DNA of 64,000 nt from Flaccisagitta enflata (GCA_965153355.1 OZ231127.1:25420001-25484000); one strand, 5' to 3'. Shown: positions 45,213-56,647, counted from the first letter of the stretch. The notes: a model not told the origin generated them from the sequence alone. Made by a program: numbers and translations.

Positions 45213-45827
45213 TTATCCTTGCTGCCCCAAACAGTCCCCACAAGGATCATGCGCGTCCATCAGACGGTCGTCGTCGGAAATGAATTTTAAAAAAAATATT
45301 ATGAGGAGTGAGGATGGGCCCCGGTCGCGTGCCAATTCAAAGACCAACGGCATTTCCCAGGCTAGCATCGGGAATCCAACCACCTTATAACCCCGTCTAC
45401 CTGACGCCTCCTTCCCCCGCCCCTGGCCCCTGGCGAAACTCCCGCCTCCCTGACGCCCCCTTCCTCCACCCCCGACAAAACCCCCACTGGGAATTATTTT
45501 CTCATTCAGAGCAACCCCTGAAATTGAAAGCGTGGTCCCCCATAAAGAAATCAATCGGGGAAGCAGATCTCCCGCGGCGCCTATTTTCAAAGCCTCGATC
45601 AAATCAAGCGGCAGTTGCAATTCACTCAGGCGCGAATACTGAAGCGCCCCCCCCCCCTTCCCAAAAAAAAAAGCTCTTTCGAAATTCTGAATATCCAATA
45701 GCACCTCCAAATCTCTCTCAATTTTAGCAGAAAGAGAAAATAAAACTGGCAGAGGAGCACGAAATGTTTTAATGGCATTCAAGCCGAATTCGGATTTTGA
45801 TTTCCTCAAATTTTCATTTTTTTTCAA
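45213..45827 (-). CDS. Unrecognised 204-codon ORF, possibly retroelement-derived
   Basis: A minus-strand frame of 204 codons from an ATG at 45827. The first 120 residues look like a genuine protein (A-I-K-T-F-R-A-P-L-P-V-L-F-S-L, then I-E-R-D-L-E-V-L-L-D-I, then L-P-L-D-L-I-E-A-L-K-I-G). A Gly/Arg-rich segment (G-G-G-G-R-G-R) follows, and the last 60 residues look degraded. A helical part followed by a Gly/Arg-rich tail resembles Gag-like proteins of some retroelements, but no polymerase is nearby and no family is named with confidence. It could also be an exon of the minus-strand gene at 44348. Confidence 0.3.
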   Translation of the reverse strand: MKKNENLRKSKSEFGLNAIKTFRAPLPVLFSLSAKIERDLEVLLDIQNFERAFFFGKGGGALQYSRLSELQLPLDLIEALKIGAAGDLLPRLISLWGTTLSISGVALNEKIIPSGGFVGGGGRGRQGGGSFARGQGRGKEASGRRGYKVVGFPMLAWEMPLVFELARDRGPSSLLIIFFLKFISDDDRLMDAHDPCGDCLGQQG

Positions 45828-45976
45828 CGTTTTTCAAATATCTTTTTATTCATCTTGCTTCTCATGATAACACCCCTCCTTCACCGTTTCTACATTTCTT
45901 GCCACGTCATTTGATATTGATAGTCGATCGAAATTCATTTTGATTAATTTTCAATGGTTTCCTATCTGCTCCTTTT

Positions 45977-46238
45977 TAGTTGCGTCCTCGCATCTCTATA
46001 AGAGGGTCTGTCCGTCCGTCCGTCCGTCGGTCCGTTACGCCTCCTTGAAAATGGCAGTTTTTTGCCCTTTTCAGCCGCGAGGTCAAGGATCAAGTCAAAC
46101 ACTCGTTAGAATGTTCTGAGAGTCTCTTTTGATCTGATAATAAGTCTTTTCATCTGTCAGTCAAACCAAATCTAGTGCCGAAGTCGCTACGCACAGAGAT
46201 ACAGTCAGGACGCATCGTTGCCTGATCGGGCTTGTTTT
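45977..46238 (+). mobile_element. HCE, mixed arm AGTTGCGTCC/CGCATCT
   Basis: Terminal hairpin AGTTGCGTCCTCGCATCT has one unpaired change; internal GGACGCATC agrees with the intact GATGCGTCC type. End GCCTGATCGGGCTTG is itself a re-paired hairpin. Confidence 0.8.
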
Positions 46239-46278
46239 TAATCCGAAACGGTATTGCGACTAGGTAGGGTCAATTATA

Positions 46279-46290
46279 GATAGATGGATG

Positions 46291-46321
<31 letters not shown>

Positions 46322-46452
46322 GGATAGATGGATAGATGGATAGATGGATAGATAGATAGATGGATAGATAGATGGATAGATAGAAGGATAGATAGATAGA
46401 TGGATAGATGGATGGATAGATAGATAGATAGATAGATAAATAAATAAATAGA
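46279..46452. repeat. (GATA/GATG)n microsatellite
   Basis: Mixed GATA and GATG tetramers, with AATA units at the right. Confidence 0.95.
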
Positions 46453-46689
46453 AAGATCCATCTATCCTATGACGCACGTGACGTCCGACAAAAAAAGAAA
46501 GAAAAAAAAAACAACGAACGAACGAACGAAACTAAACGAACCAAACTGAAAACAAGGCTTCTTGTTGAACGAATTAAAAAGAACAACTACCTAATAAACC
46601 GACAGTAACAACACGGTCTAAGTTACTGTCACAACTTCACACTAGGTCATTTATTAGTTATTAAAATCAGTGCAAAAGCGTGTAACCAT

Positions 46690-48425
46690 TAGGGCCAATG
46701 GTTTTTGCATCAAATCAATTGAACACCCAGCCCGCAGCTTTTTTAAACAGACTATGTCTATACTATTGAAAACTACTCGCTATATGACTTTTCTCCGTGA
46801 TTTAGAGGTTCCAGTTTTGATATTTTGATCAGAACTGGATGGTGGTTGTGGTAAAAATGTCAAATTTAGGTCATTTTGGCCGCAAAATTGGGCCACTTTG
46901 CCTTGGAAATCGAACCTATAATCCATGAGATTATAAAACTAGAGCTCAAGAGCTAACTAGTGGCGCAATCCGCATGTTTTTATCTTTATTCGTTTAGATT
47001 TGAGAGCATTTCAAAGATGAAAGGGTATGAGGGTCATTTTGCAGTGTCAATTTTAAAGGCAATTTTGACTCTTTTCACATTTTTCAGTATTTCTCAGCTT
47101 TAAATGGACCAATTTGCATGAAATTGGTGATCAAATTGAAGAGTTTTTGCTGCTCTAGCTGATGGTAAAAAAATTTTTGATCGATTTTGCCCTCAATTTT
47201 TTTTATTGACTGCCAAAGCAGGTGTAAAAAAGTCAATTTTCTTAAAAATTGGGCAATTTTGGACAAAAAATTGGACCGCTTCCATTTTTTAAAAATACTT
47301 GAAATCCATGAGCAAAATAAAGTACTGCTCAAGAGCTAACTAGTGGTGCAATCGGCATGTCAATATGTTTTGGCATTTAGATTTTACAAAACATCAAAGA
47401 TCAAAGGGTATGTCAAAATGACCATTTATGGTAAATTTGGCCATTTTGGCCTCAATTTTGGGTCACTTTGCTGTAAAAATCGATAATAAAATCCATGAGA
47501 TTATAAAACTAGAGCTCAAGAGCTAACTAATGGTGCAATCCGCATGTTTAAATCTTTGTTTGTTTAGATTTGAGAGCATTTCAAAGATGAAAGGGTATAA
47601 GGGTCATTTGGCAGTGTCAATTTTAAAGGCAATTTTGACTCTTTTCACATTTTTCAGTATTTCTCAGCTTTAAATGGACCAATTTGCATAAAATTGGTGA
47701 TCAAATTGAAGAGTTTTTGCTGCTCTAGCTGATGGTAAAGAAATTTTTGATCGATTTTGCCCTTAATTTTTTTTATTGACTGCCAAAGCAAGTGTAAAAA
47801 AGTCAATTTTCTTGAAAATTGGGCAATTTTGGACAAAAAATTAGACCACTTCTATTTTTTAAAAATACTTGAAATCCATGAGCAAAATAAAGTACTGCTC
47901 AAGAGCTAACTAGTGATGCAATCGGCATGTCAATATGTTTTGGCATTTAGATTTTACAAAACATCAAAGATCAAAGGGTATGTCAAAATGACCATTTATG
48001 GTAAATTTGGCCATTTTGGCCTCAATTTTGGGTCATTTTGCTGTAAAAATCGCTAAAAAAATCCATGAGATTATAAAACTAGCGCTCAAGAGCTAACTAA
48101 TGGCGCAATCATGTTTTTTATCTTTATTTGTTTAGATTTGAGAGCATTTCAAAGATGAAAGGGTATGAGGGTCATTTTGCAGTGTCAATTTCAAAGGCAA
48201 TTTTGACTCTTTTCACATTTTTCAGTATTTCTCAGCTTTACATGGACCAATTTGCATAAAATTGGTGATCAAATTGAAGAGTTTTTGCTGCTCTAGCTGA
48301 TGGTAAAAAAATTTTTGATCGATTTTTCCCTTAATTTTTTTTATTGACTGCCAAAGCAGGTGTAAAAAAGTCAATTTTCTTGAAAATTGGGCAATTTTGG
48401 ACAAAAAATTAGACCACTTCTATTT
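46690..48425 (+). repeat. Left arm of the giant foldback (tandem ~570-bp units)
   Basis: Units begin anew at about 47044, 47613 and 48181 (shared block CAGTGTCAATTT). Each holds two diverged copies of CTCAAGAGCTAAC about 380 and 190 bp apart, so the unit is itself a dimer. The tandem array continues to about 48790, beyond the part matched on the other arm. Confidence 0.85.
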
Positions 48426-48797
48426 TCTAAAAATACTTGAAATCCATGAGCAAAATAAAGTACTGCTCAAGAGCTAACTAGTGATGCAATCGGCATGTCA
48501 ATATGTTTTGGCATTTAGATTTTACAAAACATCAAAGATAAAAGGGTATGTCAAAATGACCATTTATGGTGATTTTGGCCATTTTGGCCTCAACTTTGGG
48601 TTATATTGTCATAGTTATCGATAAAAAATCCATGAGATTATAAAAATAGAGCTCAAGAGCTAACCAGTGGTGCAATCCGCATATTTCTATCTTAATTTGT
48701 TGAGATTTTAGAGCATTTCAAAGATGAAAGGGTATGAGGGTCATTTTGCGGTTGTGATTTTTATGGCAATATGACTCTTTTCACAAATTTTGATATA

Positions 48798-49356
48798 CAC
48801 CATCTTCGGATCGGACTGTAAAATGCAAAACCTTTATAGCTCCAAAACCACTAGGAAAAAAGTCATGAAATTTTCAGGGATTTTTGGTAACATGTGACGG
48901 TTTTCGCATGTCAAAGCTCAGATCATAGTGTAGAAAAGGGGAGGGATAAAGAAATATTGAAAGAAAACCCATTTTTGAATCAAGATCAATTTTTTCCCAT
49001 TTTCCTAGGAAGGAGTTGTGTTTATCTGCTTGAAATTGTTTTGCATTTCAACAAAAACTCTAGGATTTATTTTTAATGACAGATGTTGACTTATGTGTTG
49101 TCTATTAGTTGCATATTCTGAGAAAAAAACAGCACCTTCCGAAAAAAAATGCGTAAAAAAAGCAATTTTGCTTAAGAAATGGATGTTCTTTCAATATTTT
49201 GTTTTCCCCTCACCTTTTCTATACTATGATCTGAGCTTTGACATGCAAAAACCGTCACATGTTAGCAATATACACTGAAAATTTCATGATTTTTTTCCTA
49301 GTGGTTTAGGAGCTATAAAGGTTTTGCATTTTACAGTCCGATCCGAAGACGGTGTA
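48798..49356. repeat. Inner inverted repeat inside the foldback centre
   Basis: Arms 48798-48945 and 49207-49356 are inverted copies (left CACCATCTTCGGATCGGACT, right AGTCCGATCCGAAGACGGTG) around a unique 260-bp loop. This is a second, nested palindrome. Confidence 0.8.
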
Positions 49357-49539
49357 ACTGGGCTTTAAATGAACCAATCATTGTAAAATTCGTGACCAAA
49401 ATGTAGATTTTTTGATGCTCCAGCCGATCCTGAAAGAATTTTTGATCAATATGGCCCACAAAAAATTCTATCAACTCTCAAAGCAGGTGCTAAAAGCCAG
49501 ATATTATTGCTTATTAGGCGAAATTGGTAGTATGATTAC

Positions 49540-49878
49540 TAGGGTGACTGAAAATATGGTCATATTTGAATCTGGTCTCCCTCGCGGGAGAAATGATACC
49601 GTTTCCATCACAGATGATAACCCTAAAATCTGGTGGCAATCAAATGAAGTTTACTCATGGCCGCAACCCCCCCTCATTTCCCATAGAAAATGTACAGGAA
49701 GGATTTTGGCCTCTGCAGCTTCCTATCTTTTATAATGGGAATGGGGTGGGGTTGCGGCCATGAGTAAATTTTGTCTGATAATCTCCAGATTTTAGAGTTA
49801 CCATCTATAATGGAAATGGTCACATTTCTCCCGCAAGAAAGACGAGATTCGGATTTGACCATATTTTAAGTCACCCTA
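49540..49878. mobile_element. hAT-type MITE nested in the giant foldback
   Basis: Inverted ends TAGGGTGACT and AGTCACCCTA, flanked by the exact 8-bp duplication ATGATTAC (49532-49539 and 49879-49886). The arms pair along most of the length, with a centre containing CCGCAACCCC and GGGGTTGCGG. Younger than its host. Confidence 0.9.
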
Positions 49879-49901
49879 ATGATTACGCAACTTCCAGTCG
49901 A

Positions 49902-50083
49902 AACAAAGCCGGATAGACGGCTACCCTAGTCGCATGTGGGTGGGCAAGGGCTGCGTTTGTGGTCACTGGAGCATTTGGGCAGTAGTAGTGATGTCCAAGA
50001 ATAAAAGATATAAAAAGATTGGGTGGACGGACAGATGGACGGTCAAATCAGAGTGTAGAGACGCATATCACGTGACTAAAAAC
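49902..50083 (-). mobile_element. HCE inside the giant foldback
   Basis: ACAAAGCCGGATAGACGGCT start, AGTCGCATGTGGGTGGGC, terminal CGCATATCACGTGACT with AAAAA. Partial arm match only. Confidence 0.75.
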
Positions 50084-50465
50084 GACTTAAAATCTATGAG
50101 CAAATTTAACTACTGCCCATGTGAATGATCCCTAGGGTATCTGCTTGTGACCATGTCATTTTAATGAACTAGTCCCATCATTCACGGTAAACTTTTACTT
50201 TGCTTTTGAAAATTACATTCAAGATGAATAGATAAAATTGTAAATGAATGTTTGAATCTGAAATTAATACTAAATCTAAGCAATTCAGGATACTAATACA
50301 AACTCTGGGTGATAGAAGAAATTGCAAATAAATGGTAATAAATACTTAATACTATGACTAGGAAATTCAACATAGCAAAATGCGGAATGAAGCTTTAACC
50401 AGAAAAAAATCGAACGGAATTCTGGTTGCTTGAGTAAGCCTCAACCAATTTTTTCTTTGTGTTGC

Positions 50466-52206
50466 GTTTAGGTACTTGGTCTAATTTTTTGTCCAGAATT
50501 GCCCAATTTTCAAGAAAATTGACTTTTTTACACCTGCTTTGGCAGTCAATTAAAAAAATAACGGGCAAAATCGATCAAAAATTTTTTTACCATCAGCTAG
50601 AGCAGCAAAAACTCTTCAATTTGATCACCAATTTTATGCAAATTGGTCCATTTAAAGCTGAGAAATACTGAAAAATGTGAAAAGAGTCAAAATTGCCTTT
50701 AAAATTGACACTGCAAAATGACCCTTATACCCTTTCATCTTTGAAATGCTCTCAAATCTAAACAAATAAAGATAAAAACATGCGGATTGCGCCATTAGTT
50801 AGCTCTTCAGCTCTAGTTTTATAATCTCATGGATTTTTTTATCGATTTGTACAGCAAAATGACCCAAAATTGAGGCCAAAATGGCCAAATTTACCATAAA
50901 TGGTCATTTTGACATACCCTTTGATCTTTGATGTTTTGTAAAATCTAAATGCCAAAACATATTGACATGCCGATTGCATCACTAGTTAGCTCTTGAGCAG
51001 TACTTTATTTTGCTCATGGATTTCAAGTATTTTTAAAAAATAGAAGTGGTCTAATTTTTTGTCCAAAATTGCCCAATTTTCAAGAAAATTGACTTTTTTA
51101 CACTTGCTTTGGCAGTCAATAAAAAAAATTAAGGGAAAAATCGATCAAAAATTTTTTTACCATCAGCTAGAACAGCAAAAACTCTTCAATTTGATCACCA
51201 ATTTCATGCAAAATGGTCCATTTAAAGCTGAGAAATACTGAAAAATGTGAAAAGAGTCAAAATTGCCTTTAAAATTGACACTGCAAAAGGACCCTCATAC
51301 CCTTTTATCTTTGAAATGTTCTCAAATCTAAACAAATAAAGATAAAAACATGCGGATTGCACCATTAGTTAGCTCTTGAGCTGTAGTTTTATAATCTCAT
51401 GGATTTTATTATCGATTTTTACAGCAAAGCGACCCAAAATTGAGGCCAAAATGGCCAAATTTACCATAAATGGTCATTTTGACATATCCTTTGATCTTTG
51501 ATGTTTTGTAAAATCTAAATGCCAAAACATATTGACATGCCGATTGCATCACTAGTTAGCTCTTGAGCAGTACTTTATTTTGCTCATGGATTTCAAGTAT
51601 TTTTAAAAAATGGAAGCGTTCCAATTTTTTGTCCAAAATTGCCCAATTTTTAAGAAAATTGACTTTTTTACACCTGCTTTGGCAGTCAATAAAAAAAATT
51701 GAGGGCAAAATCAATCAAAAATTTCTTTACCATCAGCTAGAGCAGCAAAAACTCTTCAATTTGATCACCAATTTTATGCAAATTGGTCCATTTAATGCTG
51801 AGAAATACTGAAAAATGTGAAAAGAGTCAAAATTGTCTTTAAAATTGACACTGCAAAATGACCCTCATAACCTTTCATCTTTGAAATGCTCTCAAATCTA
51901 AACAAATAAAGATAAAAACATGCGGATTGCGCCACTAGTTAGCTCTTGAGCTCTAGTTTCATAATCTCATGGATTTTAGGTTCGATTTCCAAGTCAAAGT
52001 GGCCCAATTTTGCGGCCAAAATGACCTAAATTTGACATTTTTACCACAACCACCATCCAGTTCTGATCAAAATATCAAAACTGGAACCTCTAGATCACGG
52101 AGAAAAGTCATATAGCGAGTAGTTTTCAATAGTATAGACATAGTCTGTTTAAAAAAGCTGCGGGCTGGGGTGTTCAATTGATTTGATGCAAAAACCATTG
52201 GCCCTA
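50466..52206 (-). repeat. Right arm of the giant foldback (inverted copy)
   Basis: Reverse-complement counterpart of the left arm, with the same 570-bp spacing (blocks at about 50646, 51214 and 51784). Many single-base differences separate units, and equivalent units on the two arms appear about as similar as neighbours on one arm. Confidence 0.85.
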
Positions 52207-52209
52207 GTA

Positions 52210-52797
52210 ACCATGAGTGCAATAAAAATGGCCGATTTTTCAGCAGCTTTGAGCACAGGTTTTGGTCAAAAGATTCTTGGGACCATCCTAAAATTCATGC
52301 ATTGTAGAAACATATCAAAATTATCTTTCATTTGAGTCCACGCAGCAAATTTTTTCTCAATTTTTTTAGAAAATATGACAGGGGCTAACAACTAAATTGC
52401 CACCTCATGAAAAAAGGGCTGAATTTGTCACTCGGATTTTCTGAAATGTTTTAGATGAGTAAAAATGATAGAAGATCTTAAGCGATTTCGATGAAATTTT
52501 AGGGGCTAGTTGACCTGTATTTGCCCCAATATCAATTCAATTTTTATCAATATTGGGCAATGTCTTCTGTGATTTTTGATGGAACTTTGCAAAGACACCA
52601 TGGGCAGTTTCAAAATTAAGCGGTTTTGCTAATCTTACTCTCATTTTTATATTCATTGAGTTAGTGGTCCCACAAAAGTTTCAAATGAAAGATCTTTTGA
52701 AGGGCTTTCAAGGTGTCATGAATTTTGCTATATTCAGATGAATTTTTGATCCTTTACAGACCTTCCAAAAATCGGCCATTTTTATTGCACTTATGGT
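52210..52797. mobile_element. TA-flanked MITE abutting the giant hAT element
   Basis: Ends ACCATGAGTGCAATAAAAAT and its near-perfect inverse (ATTTTTATTGCACTTATGGT) are flanked by TA (52208-52209, 52798-52799), as for Tc1/mariner elements. 588 bp, no ORF. The hAT target GTAACCAT overlaps its left end, so the hAT element landed on this older element. Confidence 0.8.
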
Positions 52798-53142
52798 TAA
52801 ACTGGTACAGATGTGCGATGTGTCACCGACCCATCATCAGCAACGCGTGGTGCAATTTATTGAAATTGAAAACAGATAACTTTTCGCAATTTCTTTTTTT
52901 CACGATTATTTTCCTTTTTCCCTTTTTCCCTTTATTATTTTTTTTATCTTAGTGTTTGATTATAAAATAGAAATCAACGCGCACAAATGAGTTCTTTAAT
53001 CAAATTTTTTTCTAGTCTAATTTGAGGAAGAAAGATCAGATGTGATTTCCTCCCCCAGCGAAGGCGGCCTTGTTAGACGTAGAGTTTGTTCTCTCTGAAC
53101 GTAGATGTGGTTAATCAATCTTATTCTTAATCTTCTTTTTTT

Positions 53143-53517
53143 TAGTCGCGTGCTACTAGACTCTACACCCCGCTTTGTCGGTCGGTCAGTCGGTCGGTCG
53201 GTCGGTCGGTTGGTCGGTCCCCTTTTTACTTTTTCAGCGTTTTAAAAGCTTTCTGAGCGCACAGCTCCTTACCAAATGCCATTGTAAGTCATTGAAAGTC
53301 ATTCTAAGACATTCTAAGTCATTATTAGTCATTTTAAGTCATATTAAGTTATATTAAGTCACTTAAGTCAATCAGGTCAATTTAGTCATATAAGTCATTT
53401 TGTGTCTTTTTAAGTTATTTTATGTCATTTCAGGTCGTCCTGAGTCATTTAAAGTCAATTTGAGTCATCTTAAGTTATCTATGTCCCGCACGCGACTTAT
53501 AGGTGTTGGCCTTGTTT
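53143..53517 (+). mobile_element. HCE with an expanded AAGTCATT array
   Basis: Start AGTCGCGTGCTACTAGACTC, (GGTC)n, then about 200 bp of 10-bp AAGTCATTNN units (53278-53475), internal GCACGCGACT exact, end GTTGGCCTTG. Confidence 0.8.
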
Positions 53518-53916
53518 TTTTACAAGCTAACTTTTTTAAAATAGACGCTTTATTGAACAAGATTAGAAAAAAAAGGGTAGGGTATGCGAAAGAAGATACA
53601 ATATGAGTGGATGACAAAGTTCTGTTCTGCAATAGTGCTATGTGCATGCCCATCGATTGGTATTTCTATTCATAAGATTGTCCATGGGAACAGAGAACAG
53701 TAGTCTGTAACTCCAACCGAACTTTTTTCTGCCTTTTTGATTTCTCCTCTCTAGATCTCTGTTAGGCACTGATTTTTTCAAGTTTTGTATTGGCAATGAC
53801 TTAAGTCCTTGAAAGTTGATGCAGATCCTCAAGAATATAATCGAAAATCGAAAACTTTGCCAATTTTTCTTTTTTCATCAATTTTCTAGTTTAGCCTTTA
53901 GGTTTCTTCTTTTTCT

Positions 53917-54106
53917 CGATGCGTGGTCGCATCTCTATAACAAGATGTGAACGTCCGTCCGTCCGAGTATTGATACCTATCTGCAGGTCTGTGCTGATGC
54001 ACGAGTGACCTAAACAAGTAGTCTATGAACATTTGCTCATGCTCGTTGAACATGTTGATTTGTTAAACCAACAGACGGATTTTTTGGTTGTCTAACGGCC
54101 TTGTTT
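53917..54106 (+). mobile_element. HCE, divergent
   Basis: Hairpin CGATGCGTGGTCGCATCT, GTCCGTCCGTCC, end TTGTCTAACGGCCTTG. No internal complement seen. Confidence 0.6.
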
Positions 54107-54198
54107 GTTTCTTTTTTCGCCATATTTAATGTTCTAAGTTTTATGGAGTTTGATAGTTGGCTAGGTAGAAGTGGAAAATCAGAGTGTGTGTGGGGGAT

Positions 54199-54349
<151 letters not shown>

Positions 54350-54559
54350 AATAGCTGAGAAACCAATAGAATTACAGAAACAGAAACAGTATTGGCGATT
54401 AGATAGTAGATAGATGTAGATAGAGAAAAAGATAGACTCACAGGCAGGGGGACAGACAGAGTTAAAGAAAGTCAAACAGACAGACAAAAAAGCAACAAAC
54501 CAAAGTAGACATATAGACACAAAAGCAACAAACCAAAGTAGACATATAGACAGGTAGAC

Positions 54560-55258
54560 CAATAGATAGCTCAGAGTAAGAGTGAGACCGAAATAGAGCG
54601 AGAAACGGGGAATGAAACATTTATTTATTCAGGTGATCCCAGTGGGGGAAAAATCAAAAGGCAGATAAAAACGGATAACTCATATCGCATGAGGAATTTC
54701 GGACATGATCCTCAAGCAACCGTGAGGGAGTGAAGGTGATACCAAGCTAATGTCGATTGGGAAATGACATTTCGCTAACTTAGGTTGTATTTGCAGTATG
54801 TGAAATTTTGATATAGACAGAAATTCTGCTCCATCTATACTTTTCTGCATAGATGAGTGTGATGTTAAGACGTTTCACCAGTCCGTTGTCTTCCGAATAC
54901 ATTGCAAATGACTTTCTGATAATCTGTTTCGTGATCCAAGGGTGCTCGCGCGCGCGTGCACCCGCCTGAAATATGCATTTTTCTGTTATCAATCATGTCC
55001 ATTTTTCATAATTTCGCAATTCAAAGTTTTTCATTCAGCCTTCGGTCAAATCAAATTATTACCCGCTTTCGAGATGAGGAATTTCGGCTTTTGAAAGGCA
55101 AAAGATAAACACGAACATCATAACATCGAAAGTCAAAAAAAAGGTACGGTCAGCAACAACATGATGGGTGATATTCGCCAGTGAGATAAACAGGAAAACA
55201 ATTGAGCGATGGAGGAAGCAGGGAGAGAAGGCGCTGCCTCTTTGTAACCACTAAAAGA
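54560..55258. other. Intergenic sequence
   Basis: No coding frame or element end recognised; a GCGCGCGCGT run at 54948. Confidence 0.6.
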
Positions 55259-55510
55259 ACAAGGCCGGATACACGGCCAATCCGTAGTCGCTGCTGGTGG
55301 GCAGGGGCAGTAATGCGAGTGGGCAGGGGCAGTATATGAGTGGGCGGGGGGTGTATTGACGCCAGGCAGGAGCTGTGATGGTCAGAATTCCGTTTTTCAG
55401 TCGATTTCGCGTCATCAAAATTTTCGCCTGACGGACATCCGGACATCCAGACATCCAGACAGACCAAGGGACACACCCTCTTATAGAGTCGCTTAGGCAG
55501 CGACTAAAAA
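55259..55510 (-). mobile_element. HCE, arm type AGTCGCTGC, copy a
   Basis: ACAAGGCCGGATACACGGCC, AGTCGCTGCTGGTGGGC, terminal hairpin AGTCGCTTAGGCAGCGACT with AAAAA. Internal AGTCGCTGC is the exact complement of terminal GCAGCGACT. Confidence 0.88.
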
Positions 55511-55616
55511 GAGAAATTGGGTCAGTTAGGAGGGGATTGATAATGAATTGATTCAATTTGTACGCTTTCTAAACCCCGCTATGTCGGTTGGTTGGTCGGT
55601 CGGTCGGTCCCCTTTT

Positions 55617-55912
55617 GGGCAGCGGCCCCAAAGGGGCCGATGACCTATGCTTTCACACAGGGAGAAATTTTCTCCTCCAACTTCTTCTCCTCCTCCTCGT
55701 TCTTCTCCGTCCCCCCTGGCTTCGAAGCTCAAATCGCAGCCTCAAGCCCAAATCACAGTCTCGAGCTTGAATCCCAGGCTCAGGGCTCAAATTCCAACCT
55801 TATGGCCTAAATCCCAGCTTCATCGCTCATATTCCAATCTTTTGGCTCAAATCCCAGCCTTATGACTCAAATTACAGCCTAGCATAGGTCATCCGTTCCT
55901 TCGGTGCCTGCT
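55617..55912 (+). mobile_element. GCF element, copy 7
   Basis: GGGCAGCGGCCCCAAAGGGG with GATGACCTATGCTTTCACAC, an array of CTCAAATCCCAGCCT units, then a worn inverse end (AGCATAGGTCATCCGTTCCT). Confidence 0.75.
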
Positions 55913-55914
55913 GA

Positions 55915-56500
55915 CCTCTCAAATCCCCCCTCCTCCTTCTTCTCCTCCTCCTCAAATACCAGCTTCTATGCTCAAATCCCTGCCCCGAAGCTCAAATCCC
56001 AACTTCAAAGCTCGAATCCCAGCCTCGAAGCTCAAATCTCAGCTTTGAAGCTGAAATAACAGCCTCGAAGCTCAAATCCCAGCCTCAAGGCCCTAATCCA
56101 AGCCTCCAGGCCCCAATCCCAGCTTCCAGGCCCTAATTCCATCCTTGAGGCTCAAATAACAAGGCCGGATACACGGCAAATCCGTAGTCGCTGCTGGTGG
56201 GCAGGGGCAGTAATGCGATTGGGCAGGGGCAGTATATAAGTGGGCGGGGGCTGTATTGACGCCAGGCAGGAGCTGTGATGGTCAGAAATCCGTTTTTCAG
56301 TTGATTTTGCGTCATCAAAATTTTCGCGTGACGGACAGACACATTCAGACAGACCCAGGGACACACCCTCTTATAGAGTCGCTTAGGCAGCGACTAAAAA
56401 CAGCATAGATCATCGGCCCCTTCGGGGCTGCTGCCCCTCTAACCACCTCACACCCACATACACTTACATAGGGGCAACGGGTACCGCTGACCATCTAACG
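55915..56500 (+). mobile_element. GCF element, copy 8, interrupted by a hairpin-capped element
   Basis: CTCAAATCCCAGCCTCGAAG array continuing to 56158, an inserted hairpin-capped element, then the right end AGATCATCGGCCCCTTCGGG and the tail GGGCAACGGGTACCGCTGAC. Its left end is shared with or replaced by copy 7. Confidence 0.7.
56159..56400 (-). mobile_element. HCE, arm type AGTCGCTGC, copy b, inserted in a GCF element
   Basis: Nearly identical to 55259-55510, with the same arm and internal site. It separates the array of GCF copy 8 from its right end. Confidence 0.88.
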
Positions 56501-56647
56501 CTTTTGCGACTATTTACTTTTTCGACGTTTTTGAGCTTTTTGAGCATACTGCTCCTGCCCAGATGCCCTAGTGACCTTCTCCTGCACTGCTCCTGCCGCC
56601 CGCCCCCCCCGCAAGCGACCAGGGTAACCGTGTTTCCGGCCTTGTTC
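56500..56647 (+). mobile_element. HCE right-half fragment
   Basis: Interior TTTTTGAGCATACTGCTCCT, GCAAGCGACCAGGGTAACCG and end TTTCCGGCCTTGTT; terminal hairpin missing where it meets the GCF tail. Confidence 0.65.

Larger units (their letters stand above)
46690..52206. mobile_element. Giant hAT-type foldback transposon, 5.5 kb, with exact 8-bp target duplication
   Basis: The ends are inverted: TAGGGCCAATGG at 46690 and CCATTGGCCCTA ending at 52206, with the direct duplication GTAACCAT at 46682-46689 and 52207-52214. The TAGGG end and the 8-bp duplication are typical of hAT elements. The whole element is a foldback: arms of about 1.74 kb (46690-48425 and 50466-52206) are inverted copies built of about 570-bp tandem units, with a 2-kb centre that holds further inserted elements. 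No transposase frame is seen, so it must have moved with a partner's enzyme. Short ORFs that recur on both arms are shadows of the tandem repeat. Confidence 0.92.

Noticed and set aside
47084-51811. Six similar 60-82-codon frames (core F-L-H-L-L-W-Q-S-I-K-K-I)
   Set aside because: They repeat with the 570-bp unit of the hAT foldback on both arms; no start context, splice sites or domain. Shadows of the repeat.
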